Of a stretch of 64,000 nucleotides of DNA, positions 54,709 through 64,000 are shown piece by piece (position 1 is the stretch's first letter; every line of letters starts with the position of its first letter). The notes below the pieces were generated by a model. That model was not told the origin of the DNA. It searched no databases and was given only the letters and a program-made list of their open reading frames with translations. Origin of the DNA: Comamonas sp. lk. GTDB taxonomy: Bacteria; Pseudomonadota; Gammaproteobacteria; Burkholderiales; Burkholderiaceae_C. The position numbers were made by a program, and so were the translations under genes. The stretch spans positions 1 to 64,000 of the forward strand of contig CAMELV010000015.1 of NCBI GenBank assembly GCA_945925985.1, written 5' to 3'.

Positions 54709-55625
54709 TTATGACGCGCCCTTCTTCAGGCTCAGCGCAGCCTCATACAGGGCATTGCGCGGGGCGCCGGTGATCTCGGCGGCCAGTCGAACCGCCGTTT
54801 TCAAGGGTAGCTCGGCCAGTAACAATTGCAGCACGCGCTGGTCCTCGCCGCTATCGGCCGGTACCGCAACCGGGTGCAGCACCAGCACAAATTCGCCGCG
54901 ACACCGGTTCGGGTCAGCAGCCAGCCAAGCCCCAAAGCCCGCCGCTGGCAATTGAGCGATCTCCTCAAATTGTTTCGTCAGTTCGCGCCCGACCGTCACA
55001 CCACGCTCTCCCAGCACCGCCAGCGCCCCGGCCAGGGCTTCAATGCGGTGGGGAGCCTCCAGCAACACCACGGCGCGCGTCTGTTGGGCCAACGCTGCCA
55101 CGGCCTGAGCGCGTTCACCAGCTTTGCTGGGCAAGAAACCGGCAAAGACAAAGCCACTCGCTGCTGCCTCAGTGCTAGCCATGCCTGCCACGCTGAGTGC
55201 CGCCGTGACGCTGCTGGCGCCCGGCAGCGGTACCACCGGCCTGGTCGCTGCTCGGGCCGCTGCCACCAGGCGAGCCCCGGGGTCGCTAATGGCTGGCGTG
55301 CCGGCATCGCTGACATAGGCCACCCGCTGCCCCTGAACCATGCGGTGCACCAGTTCTTCAGAGGCTTGCGTCTCATTGTGCTCATGCACTGCCAGTAACT
55401 GGGCTGCCGACTTGTCGATGCCATAGGCGCGCAGCAGGGCCTGGGTGTGGCGGGTGTCCTCGCAGGCGACCGTATCCGCCAACGCCAGCACGTGCAGGGC
55501 GCGCAGTGTGATGTCGGCCAGGTTGCCGATCGGGGTGGCGACCACATACAGCGCGCCGGGCGGATAATTCTGTCCAGCAGCGGCGTCAGCGGCGGCGTTT
55601 AAGGCATGGGCATAGGTGGAGCTCA

Positions 55626-55626
<1 letters not shown>
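54709..55626 (-). CDS. rsmI: 16S rRNA 2'-O-ribose C1402 methyltransferase
   Basis: 305-residue SAM enzyme that methylates the ribose of C1402 in the ribosomal P site. LYVVATPIGNLADITLRAL, CEDTRHTQALL, YVSDAGTPAISDPGARLV and ALSVAGM are diagnostic. The start is a TTG whose bases overlap the yraN ATG on the other strand, so both genes begin at the same position in opposite directions. Next to yraN, diaA and dolP as in Enterobacteria, without lpoA. Confidence 0.95.
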
Positions 55627-57266
<1,640 letters not shown>

Positions 57267-57281
57267 GGGCGCTTAGGCCAT

Positions 57282-58196
57282 CTATTTCAGGCGCTTGATC
57301 AGGCTGGAGGTGTCCCAGCGCTGGCCACCCATTTGCTGCACATCGGCATAGAACTGGTCGACCACCGCAGTGACCGGCAAACGCGCACCGTTGCGTTTGG
57401 CCTCATCGAGCACCAATCCGAGGTCCTTGCGCATCCAGTCCACCGCAAAGCCGAAATCAAACTTGCCCGCGACCATGGTCTTGCCGCGGTTGTCCATTTG
57501 CCAACTTTGTGCCGCACCCTTGCCGATCACGTCCAGCACCTGGAGCATGTTTAGGCCTGCCTTTTCACCGAAGGCGATGGCTTCGCTGAGGCCCTGGACC
57601 AGACCAGCAATGCAAATCTGGTTCACCATTTTGGCCAATTGCCCGGCGCCACTCTCGCCCAGCAGCGTGAACGCGCGGGAAAAAGCCATGGCCACCGGTT
57701 GGGCTGCGTCAAACGCCGCCTGGTCACCGCCGCACATGACGGTCAGCAGGCCGTTCTGCGCGCCACCCTGGCCGCCAGAGACCGGAGCGTCGACAAAGTG
57801 CAACCCCAGGGTTTTGGCGGCGCCGTAGAGCTCGCGTGCCACGCTGGCGGATGCCGTGGTGTGGTCGACGAAGGTGGTCCCGGCTTGCATGCCGGCAAAA
57901 GCGCCGTCGGCGCCCAAGGTCACGCCGCGCAGGTCGTCGTCATTGCCGACACAGCAGAACACCAGTTCGGCCCCCTGCGCTGCCAGTCGAGGTGTCGCGG
58001 CGTGCTTGAGGGCGCTTGCTCCGGCAAATTCAGCACACCAGGCGCTGGATTTGCTCGCAGTTCGGTTGTACACCGTGACCTGGTGTCCGGCTCGCGCCAG
58101 GTGCCCGGCCATCGGGTAGCCCATGACGCCCAGGCCTAGGAAGGCGACTTTACGGCTCGGGGTACTGGCGTAATCTTTGTGGTTGATGCTGCTCAT
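57282..58196 (-). CDS. NAD(P)-dependent beta-hydroxyacid dehydrogenase
   Basis: 304 residues of the 3-hydroxyisobutyrate/tartronate-semialdehyde reductase family. N-terminal Rossmann motif GLGVMGYPMAGHL (21-33), substrate-binding FVDAPVSGGQGGA and the catalytic lysine K189 in GQLAKMVNQI are present. The true substrate is open; glyoxylate/succinate-semialdehyde reductase-like roles are also possible. Convergent with dolP. Confidence 0.9.
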   Translation of the reverse strand: MSSINHKDYASTPSRKVAFLGLGVMGYPMAGHLARAGHQVTVYNRTASKSSAWCAEFAGASALKHAATPRLAAQGAELVFCCVGNDDDLRGVTLGADGAFAGMQAGTTFVDHTTASASVARELYGAAKTLGLHFVDAPVSGGQGGAQNGLLTVMCGGDQAAFDAAQPVAMAFSRAFTLLGESGAGQLAKMVNQICIAGLVQGLSEAIAFGEKAGLNMLQVLDVIGKGAAQSWQMDNRGKTMVAGKFDFGFAVDWMRKDLGLVLDEAKRNGARLPVTAVVDQFYADVQQMGGQRWDTSSLIKRLK

Positions 58197-58230
58197 AGGT
58201 GCTCGCTAGAGGGGTTGAAATATAAAAAAA

Positions 58231-58260
58231 TGCCTCCGGACCGCGGCCGTTTGGGGCCGC
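58231..58260 (-). terminator. Possible terminator of pilU
   Basis: On the minus strand, GCGGCC-CCAAAC-GGCCGC (58260-58243) lies 20 nt after the pilU stop and a run of seven T follows at 58230-58224 after a GC-rich gap of 12 nt. The gap is longer than usual, so efficiency is uncertain. Confidence 0.35.
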
Positions 58261-58280
58261 CGCGCCCTGGGGCTAGGTTA

Positions 58281-59417
58281 CTAAACGATCGCGAAATTCT
58301 CGGTGCCGGCGTTCAGGTCGGTGGACTTAACCCGTTGGCTGTTAAGTTTGATCTGTAGCCGCAGGTCGTTGACCGAGTCGGCATTGCGCAGGGCATCTTC
58401 GTAGTTGATGCTGTTGGCCTCAAAAGCGTCAAACAGGGCTTGGTCGAAAGTTTGCATGCCCATGTTGCGGCTTTTCTTCATGATCTCCTTGATCTCGGTC
58501 ACATGACCTTTGAAGATCAAGTCGGAAATCAGGGGAGAGTTCAGCAGGATTTCCACGATGGCAGCGCGACCCTTGCCGTCCTGCTTGGGCACCAAGCGCT
58601 GGGAGATCACGGCTTTAAGGTTAAGCGACAAATCCATCAGCAGTTGAGAGCGCCGTTCTTCTGGAAAGAAGTTGATGATGCGGTCTAGCGCCTGATTGGC
58701 GCTGTTGGCGTGCAGTGTGGCCAGGCACAGATGCCCGGTTTCCGCAAAGGCCACGGCATGCTCCATCGTTTCGTGGCCGCGGATTTCACCCATCAGAATC
58801 ACGTCAGGGGCTTGGCGCAGCGTGTTTTTCAGGGCGGCGTCCCAATTGTCGGTGTCGAGCCCGACCTCGCGCTGGGTCACCATACAGTTTTTATGCGGGT
58901 GAACAAACTCGATCGGGTCTTCAATTGTGATGATATGGCCGTAAGTTTGCTCATTGCGCCAGTCCACCATGGCGGCCAGGGTGGTCGACTTGCCGGAGCC
59001 GGTCGCGCCGACCAGGATGCAGAGGCCCCGCTTGGCGGTGACCACTTCCTTGAGGACCTGTGGCACGCCCAAGCCGTTGATCGTGGGCACAGTGGTCGGG
59101 ATCATGCGCATGACCATACCGGCCTTGCCCTGCTGCACAAAAGCATTCACCCGAAATCGGCCGATGCCTTCTGGCGCGATAGCAAAATTACATTCCTTTG
59201 TGGTCTCAAATTCGGCGGCCTGGCGTTCGCTCATGATGGAGCGGACCAGAGCCGCAGTCTGCGCGCCAGACAGCCTGTCCGTTGACATTTTGGTGAGTTT
59301 GCCATCGATCTTGATGGCCGGCGGGAAGTCGGCCGTGATGAACATGTCGCTGCTTTTTCGGCTGAGCATCAGCTTCAGCAATTCCCCGACAAACTGTCCG
59401 GCTTGGTTGAGTTCCAT
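58281..59417 (-). CDS. pilU: Type IV pilus retraction ATPase PilU
   Basis: 378-residue hexameric secretion ATPase. Walker A is GATGSGKST (137-145); Asp box TIEDPIEFVHPHKN, Walker B APDVILMGEIRGHETMEHA and His box TGHLCLATLHANSANQAL follow. The C-terminal LDLNAGTENFAIV extension and context distinguish it from PilT. It assists PilT-driven retraction in twitching motility and DNA uptake. Last gene of pilT-cNMP-pilU. Confidence 0.95.
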   Translation of the reverse strand: MELNQAGQFVGELLKLMLSRKSSDMFITADFPPAIKIDGKLTKMSTDRLSGAQTAALVRSIMSERQAAEFETTKECNFAIAPEGIGRFRVNAFVQQGKAGMVMRMIPTTVPTINGLGVPQVLKEVVTAKRGLCILVGATGSGKSTTLAAMVDWRNEQTYGHIITIEDPIEFVHPHKNCMVTQREVGLDTDNWDAALKNTLRQAPDVILMGEIRGHETMEHAVAFAETGHLCLATLHANSANQALDRIINFFPEERRSQLLMDLSLNLKAVISQRLVPKQDGKGRAAIVEILLNSPLISDLIFKGHVTEIKEIMKKSRNMGMQTFDQALFDAFEANSINYEDALRNADSVNDLRLQIKLNSQRVKSTDLNAGTENFAIV

Positions 59418-59453
59418 GATGGCAGGGGTTCAGAGGTTTCGGGGTTCAAGGGT

Positions 59454-60080
59454 TTAGCTTCGTTCGCTCAGGCGGGCACCGACCACCCGCAGTCGCAAGG
59501 ATATCTTGCGGGCCAACACGGTCATCAGGCAGGCGGCCAGGTAGGCATCTTCCGTCACCATACCGTTCATGGCGTCGGTCGTCAGTACCGCCATGTCGCA
59601 CTTGGTCTGTGTGATGCAGGCTGAAAACCGCAGCCCCTGGTCGAGCAGTGACATTTCTCCCAGCATTTCGCCGGGACCGGCCTCCGAAAGCCGAAGGCGC
59701 TCGCCCCAGGTTTGGATCCGATCCACTGCAACCTGACCTTTGAGCAAGATCACCAGGAAGTTGCCATGTTCGTCCTGATGAATGAACTCCTGCTCGGCCG
59801 GGACCTGGGTGAAAAGCATGTATTTCGTCAAGCGGGCAAGGGTCTGCTCGGGAATTTGCTTCATTTGTTTGTCATTGCTCCAAAGCAACTGCAGCTGGCG
59901 CATGGCGGAGGCGGAGTCCAATTCGGCGGCGCCGATTTGGGTCGCCCGGGCAGACCATGGCACCGCACGTCCTTCGGCCTCTGGCCCATTGATACTGGCA
60001 TCAAACAGCCTGGAGTCACTTGCTTGCGGCGGCTCTTCAATCCCCATTTTTTGCATTAAATGATTGAAAAAATTTTTCAT
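59454..60080 (-). CDS. Cyclic-nucleotide-binding domain protein between pilT and pilU
   Basis: 208 residues from the ATG at 60080 (MKNFFNHLMQKMG); the track start lies in pilT. The central part is a cNMP-binding beta-roll (AEQEFIHQDEHGNFLVILLKGQVAVDR...AGPGEMLGEMSLLDQGLRFSACITQ), lacking a clean phosphate-binding Arg, so ligand binding is uncertain. No DNA-binding or catalytic domain is attached. Its place within the pilus-ATPase operon (25 bp after pilT, 36 bp before pilU) points to control of retraction, perhaps by cAMP or c-di-GMP-linked input. Confidence 0.88.
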   Translation of the reverse strand: MKNFFNHLMQKMGIEEPPQASDSRLFDASINGPEAEGRAVPWSARATQIGAAELDSASAMRQLQLLWSNDKQMKQIPEQTLARLTKYMLFTQVPAEQEFIHQDEHGNFLVILLKGQVAVDRIQTWGERLRLSEAGPGEMLGEMSLLDQGLRFSACITQTKCDMAVLTTDAMNGMVTEDAYLAACLMTVLARKISLRLRVVGARLSERS

Positions 60081-60105
60081 AAGGCGTGTTGAAGATCGCG
60101 GCGTC

Positions 60106-61149
60106 TTAGCCGGGGAAGTTTTCCGGAATTTTGGCTTTGGTCCGTGCCTCGGCGGCACTGATCACATTGCGTTTGACCAGGTCGGTCAGGTTCTGGTCCA
60201 GCGTTTGCATACCCACACTGTTGCCGGTCTGGATGCTGGAGTACATCTGCGCGATCTTGGCTTCACGGATTAGATTGCGAATGGCGTTGGTGCCCAGCAT
60301 GATCTCGTGGGCCGCCACACGGCCCTGGCCGTCCTTGGTCTTGCACAGCGTCTGCGAGATCACGGCCTGAAGCGACTCCGACAGCATGGCCCGCACCATT
60401 TCTTTCTCTTCGGCTGGGAACACGTCAATGATCCGGTCGATGGTCTTGGCCGCACTGGAGGTGTGCAGCGTGCCAAACACCAGGTGGCCGGTTTCGGCGG
60501 CCGTCATGGCCAGCCGGATGGTTTCAAGGTCACGCATTTCGCCCACCAGGATAGCGTCCGGGTCTTCGCGCAGCGCTGAGCGCAGGGCCGAGGCAAAGCT
60601 CAGCGTGTGCGGGCCGACCTCCCGTTGGTTGATCAGGCATTTTTTGGATTCGTGCACGAATTCGATCGGGTCTTCTACCGTCAGGATGTGGCCGTACTCG
60701 TTTTCGTTGAGGTAATTGACCATGGCCGCCAGTGTGGTCGATTTACCCGAGCCGGTGGGGCCAGTCACCAACACCATGCCACGCGGCTTGAGCGCGAGTT
60801 CGGCCAATATTTTGGGGGCATTGAGCTGTTCCAGCGACAGGATTTTGCTGGGGATGGTCCGCAGCACCGCGCCGGCGCCCCGGTTGTGGTTGAAAGCATT
60901 GACCCGAAAACGCGCCAAGCCAACGATGTCGAAGGAAAAGTCGATTTCCAGGAATTCTTCAAAGGCCTTGCGTTGGCCATCGTTCATGATGTCGTACACC
61001 ATGGCGTGCACTTGTTTGTGGTCCAGCGGCTCCACATTCAGGCGGCGCACATCGCCGTGCACTCGGATCATCGGCGGCAGGCCGGCCGACAAATGCAGGT
61101 CAGAGGCCTTGTTCTTGACGCTGAATGCCAGCAATTGGGTGATATCCAC
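60106..61149 (-). CDS. pilT: Type IV pilus retraction ATPase PilT
   Basis: 347-residue ATPase that depolymerises pili. Walker A is GPTGSGKST (130-138), Asp box TVEDPIEFVHESKK, Walker B DPDAILVGEMRDLETIRLA, His box TGHLVFGTLHTSSAAKT, and the PilT-specific AIRNLIRE motif near the C-terminus is present. Divergent from yggS, whose start is 35 bp away, the classic proteobacterial pilT-yggS arrangement. Confidence 0.97.
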   Translation of the reverse strand: MDITQLLAFSVKNKASDLHLSAGLPPMIRVHGDVRRLNVEPLDHKQVHAMVYDIMNDGQRKAFEEFLEIDFSFDIVGLARFRVNAFNHNRGAGAVLRTIPSKILSLEQLNAPKILAELALKPRGMVLVTGPTGSGKSTTLAAMVNYLNENEYGHILTVEDPIEFVHESKKCLINQREVGPHTLSFASALRSALREDPDAILVGEMRDLETIRLAMTAAETGHLVFGTLHTSSAAKTIDRIIDVFPAEEKEMVRAMLSESLQAVISQTLCKTKDGQGRVAAHEIMLGTNAIRNLIREAKIAQMYSSIQTGNSVGMQTLDQNLTDLVKRNVISAAEARTKAKIPENFPG

Positions 61150-61184
61150 AGGTATCCTGTTGGTTTGTTATGTTTGGAACCATT

Positions 61185-61883
61185 ATGACGATCATTCAGA
61201 TCAATTTGCAGCAAGTTCAAGCCCGAATGGCAGCGGCCTGCCAGGCCGCAGGGCGTGACCCGGGCACGGTCAGCCTGCTGGCGGTGTCCAAGACCTTCGG
61301 CCCCGAGACGGTGCAGTCTGCCTGGGCCGCGGGGCAGACCGCCTTCGGCGAAAACTACATCCAGGAGGCGGTGCAAAAGATCACAGCATTACGGCAGTTG
61401 CCGGACGCCAACCGGGCGCCCCTGCAATGGCACTGCATCGGCCCGATCCAGAGCAACAAGACCCGCTTGGTCGCCGAGCATTTCGACTGGGTTCACACCG
61501 TGGACCGGCTGAAGATCGCCGAGCGCCTGAGCGAGCAGCGGCCAGCCGGTTTGGCGCCGCTGCAGGTTTGTATCCAGGTCAACGTCGATGGCGGTCCCAC
61601 CAAGTCGGGGGTGCTGCCGCAGGAGGCGTTGGCCTTGGCGCTGCAGGTGGCAGCGCTGCCCGGGCTGCGCTTGCGCGGCCTGATGAGCATTCCTGAGCTT
61701 GCTACTGATTTTGTAGCTGCAACGCAAGTATTCATGAGGGTTAAGACCCTATTTGATGCCTTGAATGGGAGCGGTTTGGCACTTGACACCTTGTCTATGG
61801 GGATGAGCGCCGATCTGGAGGCGGCGATCCACGGCGGCAGCACCATGGTACGGGTGGGCAGCGCTATTTTTGGGGCGCGGTAG
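61185..61883 (+). CDS. yggS: YggS/PLPBP family PLP homeostasis protein
   Basis: 232-residue PLP-binding TIM barrel without known catalysis, which buffers vitamin B6 pools. PLP lysine K36 (LLAVSKTF), FGENYIQEAVQK, WHCIGPIQSNK and SMGMSADLEAAIHGGSTMVRVGSAIFG are all diagnostic. The ATG at 61185 has GGAA six bases upstream; 61170 is an alternative. Residues about 172-192 are encoded by a dispersed AT-rich repeat (61699-61760) that keeps the frame. Confidence 0.94.
   Translation: MTIIQINLQQVQARMAAACQAAGRDPGTVSLLAVSKTFGPETVQSAWAAGQTAFGENYIQEAVQKITALRQLPDANRAPLQWHCIGPIQSNKTRLVAEHFDWVHTVDRLKIAERLSEQRPAGLAPLQVCIQVNVDGGPTKSGVLPQEALALALQVAALPGLRLRGLMSIPELATDFVAATQVFMRVKTLFDALNGSGLALDTLSMGMSADLEAAIHGGSTMVRVGSAIFGAR
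61699..61760 (+). repeat. Dispersed AT-rich palindromic repeat, copy 4 (inside yggS)
   Basis: TTGCTAC-TGATTTT-GTAGCTGCAA with a GCTAC/GTAGC stem, then ATGAGGGTTAAGACC. It resembles the copies at 2780, 17408 and 41982 and is clearly more AT-rich than the flanking yggS sequence. Entirely in-frame within yggS. Confidence 0.5.
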
Positions 61884-61929
61884 TTGGGAGGCTCTCGCTC
61901 GGCCTTTGACGATGCGGTTCCCAAATGCC

Positions 61930-62424
61930 CTATGAAGGCCCGGCGATAGAGGGATCTGTACGCACGACGTTGAGCGGAAAACGCTGACCCGCTAAATAGT
62001 CTTCCATGCATTGCAACAGCAAGGGGCTGCGGTGGCGGTCTCGTGCGGCACGGACTTCGTCGGGGCTGAGCCATAAGGTGCGGACAATGCCGGTGTCAAG
62101 TGCTCGCTTGGATTCGTGGAGACCCAACTCGCCACAAAAGGCGAAGCGCAGGTAAGTGATGTCCTGCGCCGCACAGGCCATGGTCGCGGGTCGCTGAAAA
62201 CGCGCCAAATAGACCCCGATCAGTGCGGTCGGCCGAAAGTGGTAAGCGGTCTCTTCCAGAGTTTCGCGGGCACAGCCCTCCGCCGGAGATTCGCCCGGGT
62301 CCAGGTGGCCGGCCGGGTTGTTCAGGCGCAGGCCCTCGGGGGTGTGCTCCTCGACCAATAAAAAGCGGCCGTTCCGCTCAATCACGGCGGCCACGGTGAC
62401 GCTGGGTTTCCATCGAATGTCCAT
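61930..62424 (-). CDS. Nudix hydrolase
   Basis: 164 residues with a complete Nudix box: G39-x5-E45-x7-RETLEETA. N-terminal KPSVTVAAVIERNGRFLLVEE and later VYLARFQRPA are typical of the NudJ-like/phosphatase-type group in Betaproteobacteria, often acting on nucleotide diphosphates or thiamine pyrophosphate. Divergent from pntAA (74-bp gap) and convergent with yggS. Confidence 0.9.
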   Translation of the reverse strand: MDIRWKPSVTVAAVIERNGRFLLVEEHTPEGLRLNNPAGHLDPGESPAEGCARETLEETAYHFRPTALIGVYLARFQRPATMACAAQDITYLRFAFCGELGLHESKRALDTGIVRTLWLSPDEVRAARDRHRSPLLLQCMEDYLAGQRFPLNVVRTDPSIAGPS

Positions 62425-62498
62425 TCAAGATTATCCCCATGTAAACTCTTGGACGTTGCTGATTCGTCTCCTACCCAACCCAACGCGAGGACTCGCCC

Positions 62499-63626
62499 AT
62501 GCTGATTGGCGTACCCACTGAAACCACCACAGGCGAAACCCGGGTGGCTGTCACCCCCGAAACGGCCAAAAAACTCAAGGCCCAGGGGCACACGATTCGA
62601 GTCCAGGCCGGCGCCGGTGTGGCTGCTAGCGTGACCGACGAAGCCTATGTCGCCGCCGGTGCTGAGATCACCGATGCCGCCGGTGCGCTGGGTTGCGACC
62701 TGGTGCTCAAGGTCCGCACCCCGAATGACCACGAGGCGGCGCAGATGAAGGCGGGCGCGGCACTGGTCGGCATGCTCAACCCCTTTGACGCCACGGGTCT
62801 GCAGCGCTTGGCCGGCGCCGGCCTGACCAGCTTTGCGCTCGAAGCTGCCCCCCGCACCACCCGGGCCCAGAGCATGGACGTGCTGTCCAGCCAGGCCAAC
62901 ATCGCCGGCTACAAGGCGGTGATCATGGCGGCGGACAAGTACCAACGCTTCTTCCCGATGCTGATGACCGCTGCCGGCACCGTCAAGGCGGCGCGGGTGG
63001 TGATTCTGGGCGTCGGCGTGGCCGGCCTGCAGGCCATTGCCACCGCCAAACGACTGGGCGCGGTGATCGAGGCGTCCGACGTGCGCCCCAGCGTCAAAGA
63101 GCAGGTGGAGTCTCTCGGCGGCAAATTTATCGAGGTGTCCTACGACACGCCAGAAGAAAAAGAGGCTGCGGTGGGCGTGGGCGGCTATGCCCGGCCCATG
63201 CCGCAGAGCTGGCTGGAGCGCCAGAAGGTCGAAGTTGCCAAGCGCGTGGCGCAGGCCGACATCGTGATCAGCACCGCGCTGATTCCGGGCCGACCGGCCC
63301 CGGTGCTGGTGACCGAAGACATGGTCAAGTCCATGAAACCGGGTTCGGTCATCATTGACCTGGCAGCCGGGCGCGGGCCAGGCGGCGGTGGCAACTGCCC
63401 GCTGACCGAGACCGACCGCACCGTGGTCAAGCATGGCGTGACCCTGGTCGGCGAAACCAACCTGCCGGCGCTGGTGGCGGCCGACGCCTCGGCCCTGTAC
63501 GCCCGCAATGTCCTTGACTTCCTCAAACTGGTGCTGGGCAAGGACGGCGGCCTGCAGGTCGACCTGAATGACGACATCGTGGCCGCCTGCCTGATGACCC
63601 AGGGCGGCGAGGTCAAGCGCAAATAA
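62499..63626 (+). CDS. pntAA: NAD(P) transhydrogenase subunit alpha, part 1
   Basis: 375-residue NAD(H)-binding subunit (domain I) of proton-pumping transhydrogenase, which uses the proton gradient to make NADPH from NADH. Motifs: MLIGVPTETTTGETRVAVTPET at the N-terminus, VVILGVGVAGLQAIATAKRLGA (Rossmann) and VIIDLAAGRGPGGGGNCPLTE near the C-terminus. The membrane part is a separate gene, so the alpha subunit is split (pntAA/pntAB) as in many alpha- and betaproteobacteria. GCGAGGA precedes the ATG. Confidence 0.96.
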   Translation: MLIGVPTETTTGETRVAVTPETAKKLKAQGHTIRVQAGAGVAASVTDEAYVAAGAEITDAAGALGCDLVLKVRTPNDHEAAQMKAGAALVGMLNPFDATGLQRLAGAGLTSFALEAAPRTTRAQSMDVLSSQANIAGYKAVIMAADKYQRFFPMLMTAAGTVKAARVVILGVGVAGLQAIATAKRLGAVIEASDVRPSVKEQVESLGGKFIEVSYDTPEEKEAAVGVGGYARPMPQSWLERQKVEVAKRVAQADIVISTALIPGRPAPVLVTEDMVKSMKPGSVIIDLAAGRGPGGGGNCPLTETDRTVVKHGVTLVGETNLPALVAADASALYARNVLDFLKLVLGKDGGLQVDLNDDIVAACLMTQGGEVKRK

Positions 63627-63650
63627 AACAGCTCAACAGGACTGCACACC

Positions 63651-63971
63651 ATGGACATTCTTTCTCCCACGATCACCAACCTGATTATCTTCGTGCTGGC
63701 CATCTACGTGGGTTACCACGTGGTCTGGACCGTGACACCGGCACTGCACACCCCGCTGATGGCAGTGACCAACGCCATCTCGGCCATCGTCATCGTCGGC
63801 GCTATGTTGGCGGCGGCACTCACTGAAACCCCGCTCGGCAAAACTATGGGTGTGCTCGCGGTGGCGCTGGCGGCGGTCAATGTATTTGGCGGCTTCATGG
63901 TGACCCGTCGCATGCTGGAGATGTTCAGAAAGAAAGAGCGCCCGGCGGCGGCCAAGGGAGACACCAAATGA
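63651..63971 (+). CDS. pntAB: NAD(P) transhydrogenase subunit alpha, part 2
   Basis: 106-residue membrane subunit with three or four helices: LIIFVLAIYVGYHVVWTVTPALHTPLMAVTNAISAIVIVGAM contains the family's conserved helix pair. It forms half of the proton channel with PntB. It follows pntAA by 24 bp and its stop overlaps the pntB ATG (ATGA). Confidence 0.95.
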   Translation: MDILSPTITNLIIFVLAIYVGYHVVWTVTPALHTPLMAVTNAISAIVIVGAMLAAALTETPLGKTMGVLAVALAAVNVFGGFMVTRRMLEMFRKKERPAAAKGDTK

Positions 63972-64000
63972 GCATGGACCTCGTCACCCTGCTGTATTTG
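63968..64000 (+). CDS. pntB: NAD(P) transhydrogenase subunit beta (partial, 5' end)
   Basis: Only eleven codons (MSMDLVTLLYL) are in the window before the right edge. The ATG overlaps the pntAB stop and the operon order pntAA-pntAB-pntB is invariant, so the identification rests mainly on context. PntB carries the NADPH-binding domain and the rest of the proton channel. Confidence 0.8.
   Translation, partial: MSMDLVTLLYL

Overview
The window is high-GC, densely packed DNA from a betaproteobacterium, most likely a member of the Comamonadaceae (Rhodoferax/Polaromonas-like). This rests on gene order and protein character: the nine-gene atpIBEFHAGDC operon, lipB-lipA next to a DUF493 gene and a class IV aminotransferase, a gltIJKL-type amino-acid ABC transporter, pilT/pilU facing yggS, a rsmI/yraN/diaA/dolP block and the split pntAA-pntAB-pntB transhydrogenase. 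It is an inference; no 16S gene is present.

Layout. 1-3072 (minus strand): start of a SWIM/SNF2-like helicase (cut by the window edge), lipA, lipB, DUF493, D-amino-acid aminotransferase. 3190-6348: glutamate/aspartate ABC transporter. 6424-13660: F1Fo ATP synthase operon with a plausible promoter. 13669-15718: two TPM-domain proteins and LemA (minus). 15906-18048: YheT-like hydrolase, a conserved hypothetical, a strong bidirectional terminator and a membrane-anchored cytochrome c5. 18136-18305: a broken tRNA-Arg 5' copy followed by an intact tRNA-Arg(CCG).

18306-30359 looks like a decayed genomic island. It starts at the 3' end of tRNA-Arg(CCG) and ends at a 29-nt direct repeat of that 3' end (28/29 identical). 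It carries a Phd/VapC-type toxin-antitoxin pair, selO, an MFS exporter, a BLUF photoreceptor, fragments of IS3, IS5 and IS30 transposases, a two-subunit isoquinoline-1-oxidoreductase-type molybdenum hydroxylase, an exported nucleoside hydrolase and a sulfite-oxidase-fold protein. No integrase is visible.

30449-33420: a GIY-YIG-like protein, then an SOS cassette, umuD-umuC plus a PD-(D/E)XK-like protein, with a perfect LexA box over the umuD start. 33481-43207: mixed metabolic genes (exported MsrA, DUF427, a 2-oxoglutarate/Fe(II)-type oxygenase, FadH, nitrile hydratase alpha and beta, a PLP dehydratase with an overlapping VOC protein, EamA exporter, TPR lipoprotein-sized protein).

43302-54646 is the most unusual block: a CoxL-like molybdenum hydroxylase large subunit without partner subunits, a FadR-type regulator, a perfect 7-bp inverted repeat that fits its operator, and then a translationally coupled run of TIGR04076-like protein, aldo/keto reductase, Liv-type binding protein, an aldo/keto reductase fused to a Rid domain, and LivG-LivF-LivH-LivM. 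This reads as an undescribed uptake and conversion system for a small carbonyl- or nitrogen-containing substrate. 54709-64000 is housekeeping: rsmI, yraN, diaA, dolP, a beta-hydroxyacid dehydrogenase, pilU, a cyclic-nucleotide-binding protein, pilT, yggS, a Nudix hydrolase and the pnt operon, which runs off the right edge. A small dispersed AT-rich repeat occurs at four places, twice inside coding sequence (dat and yggS).
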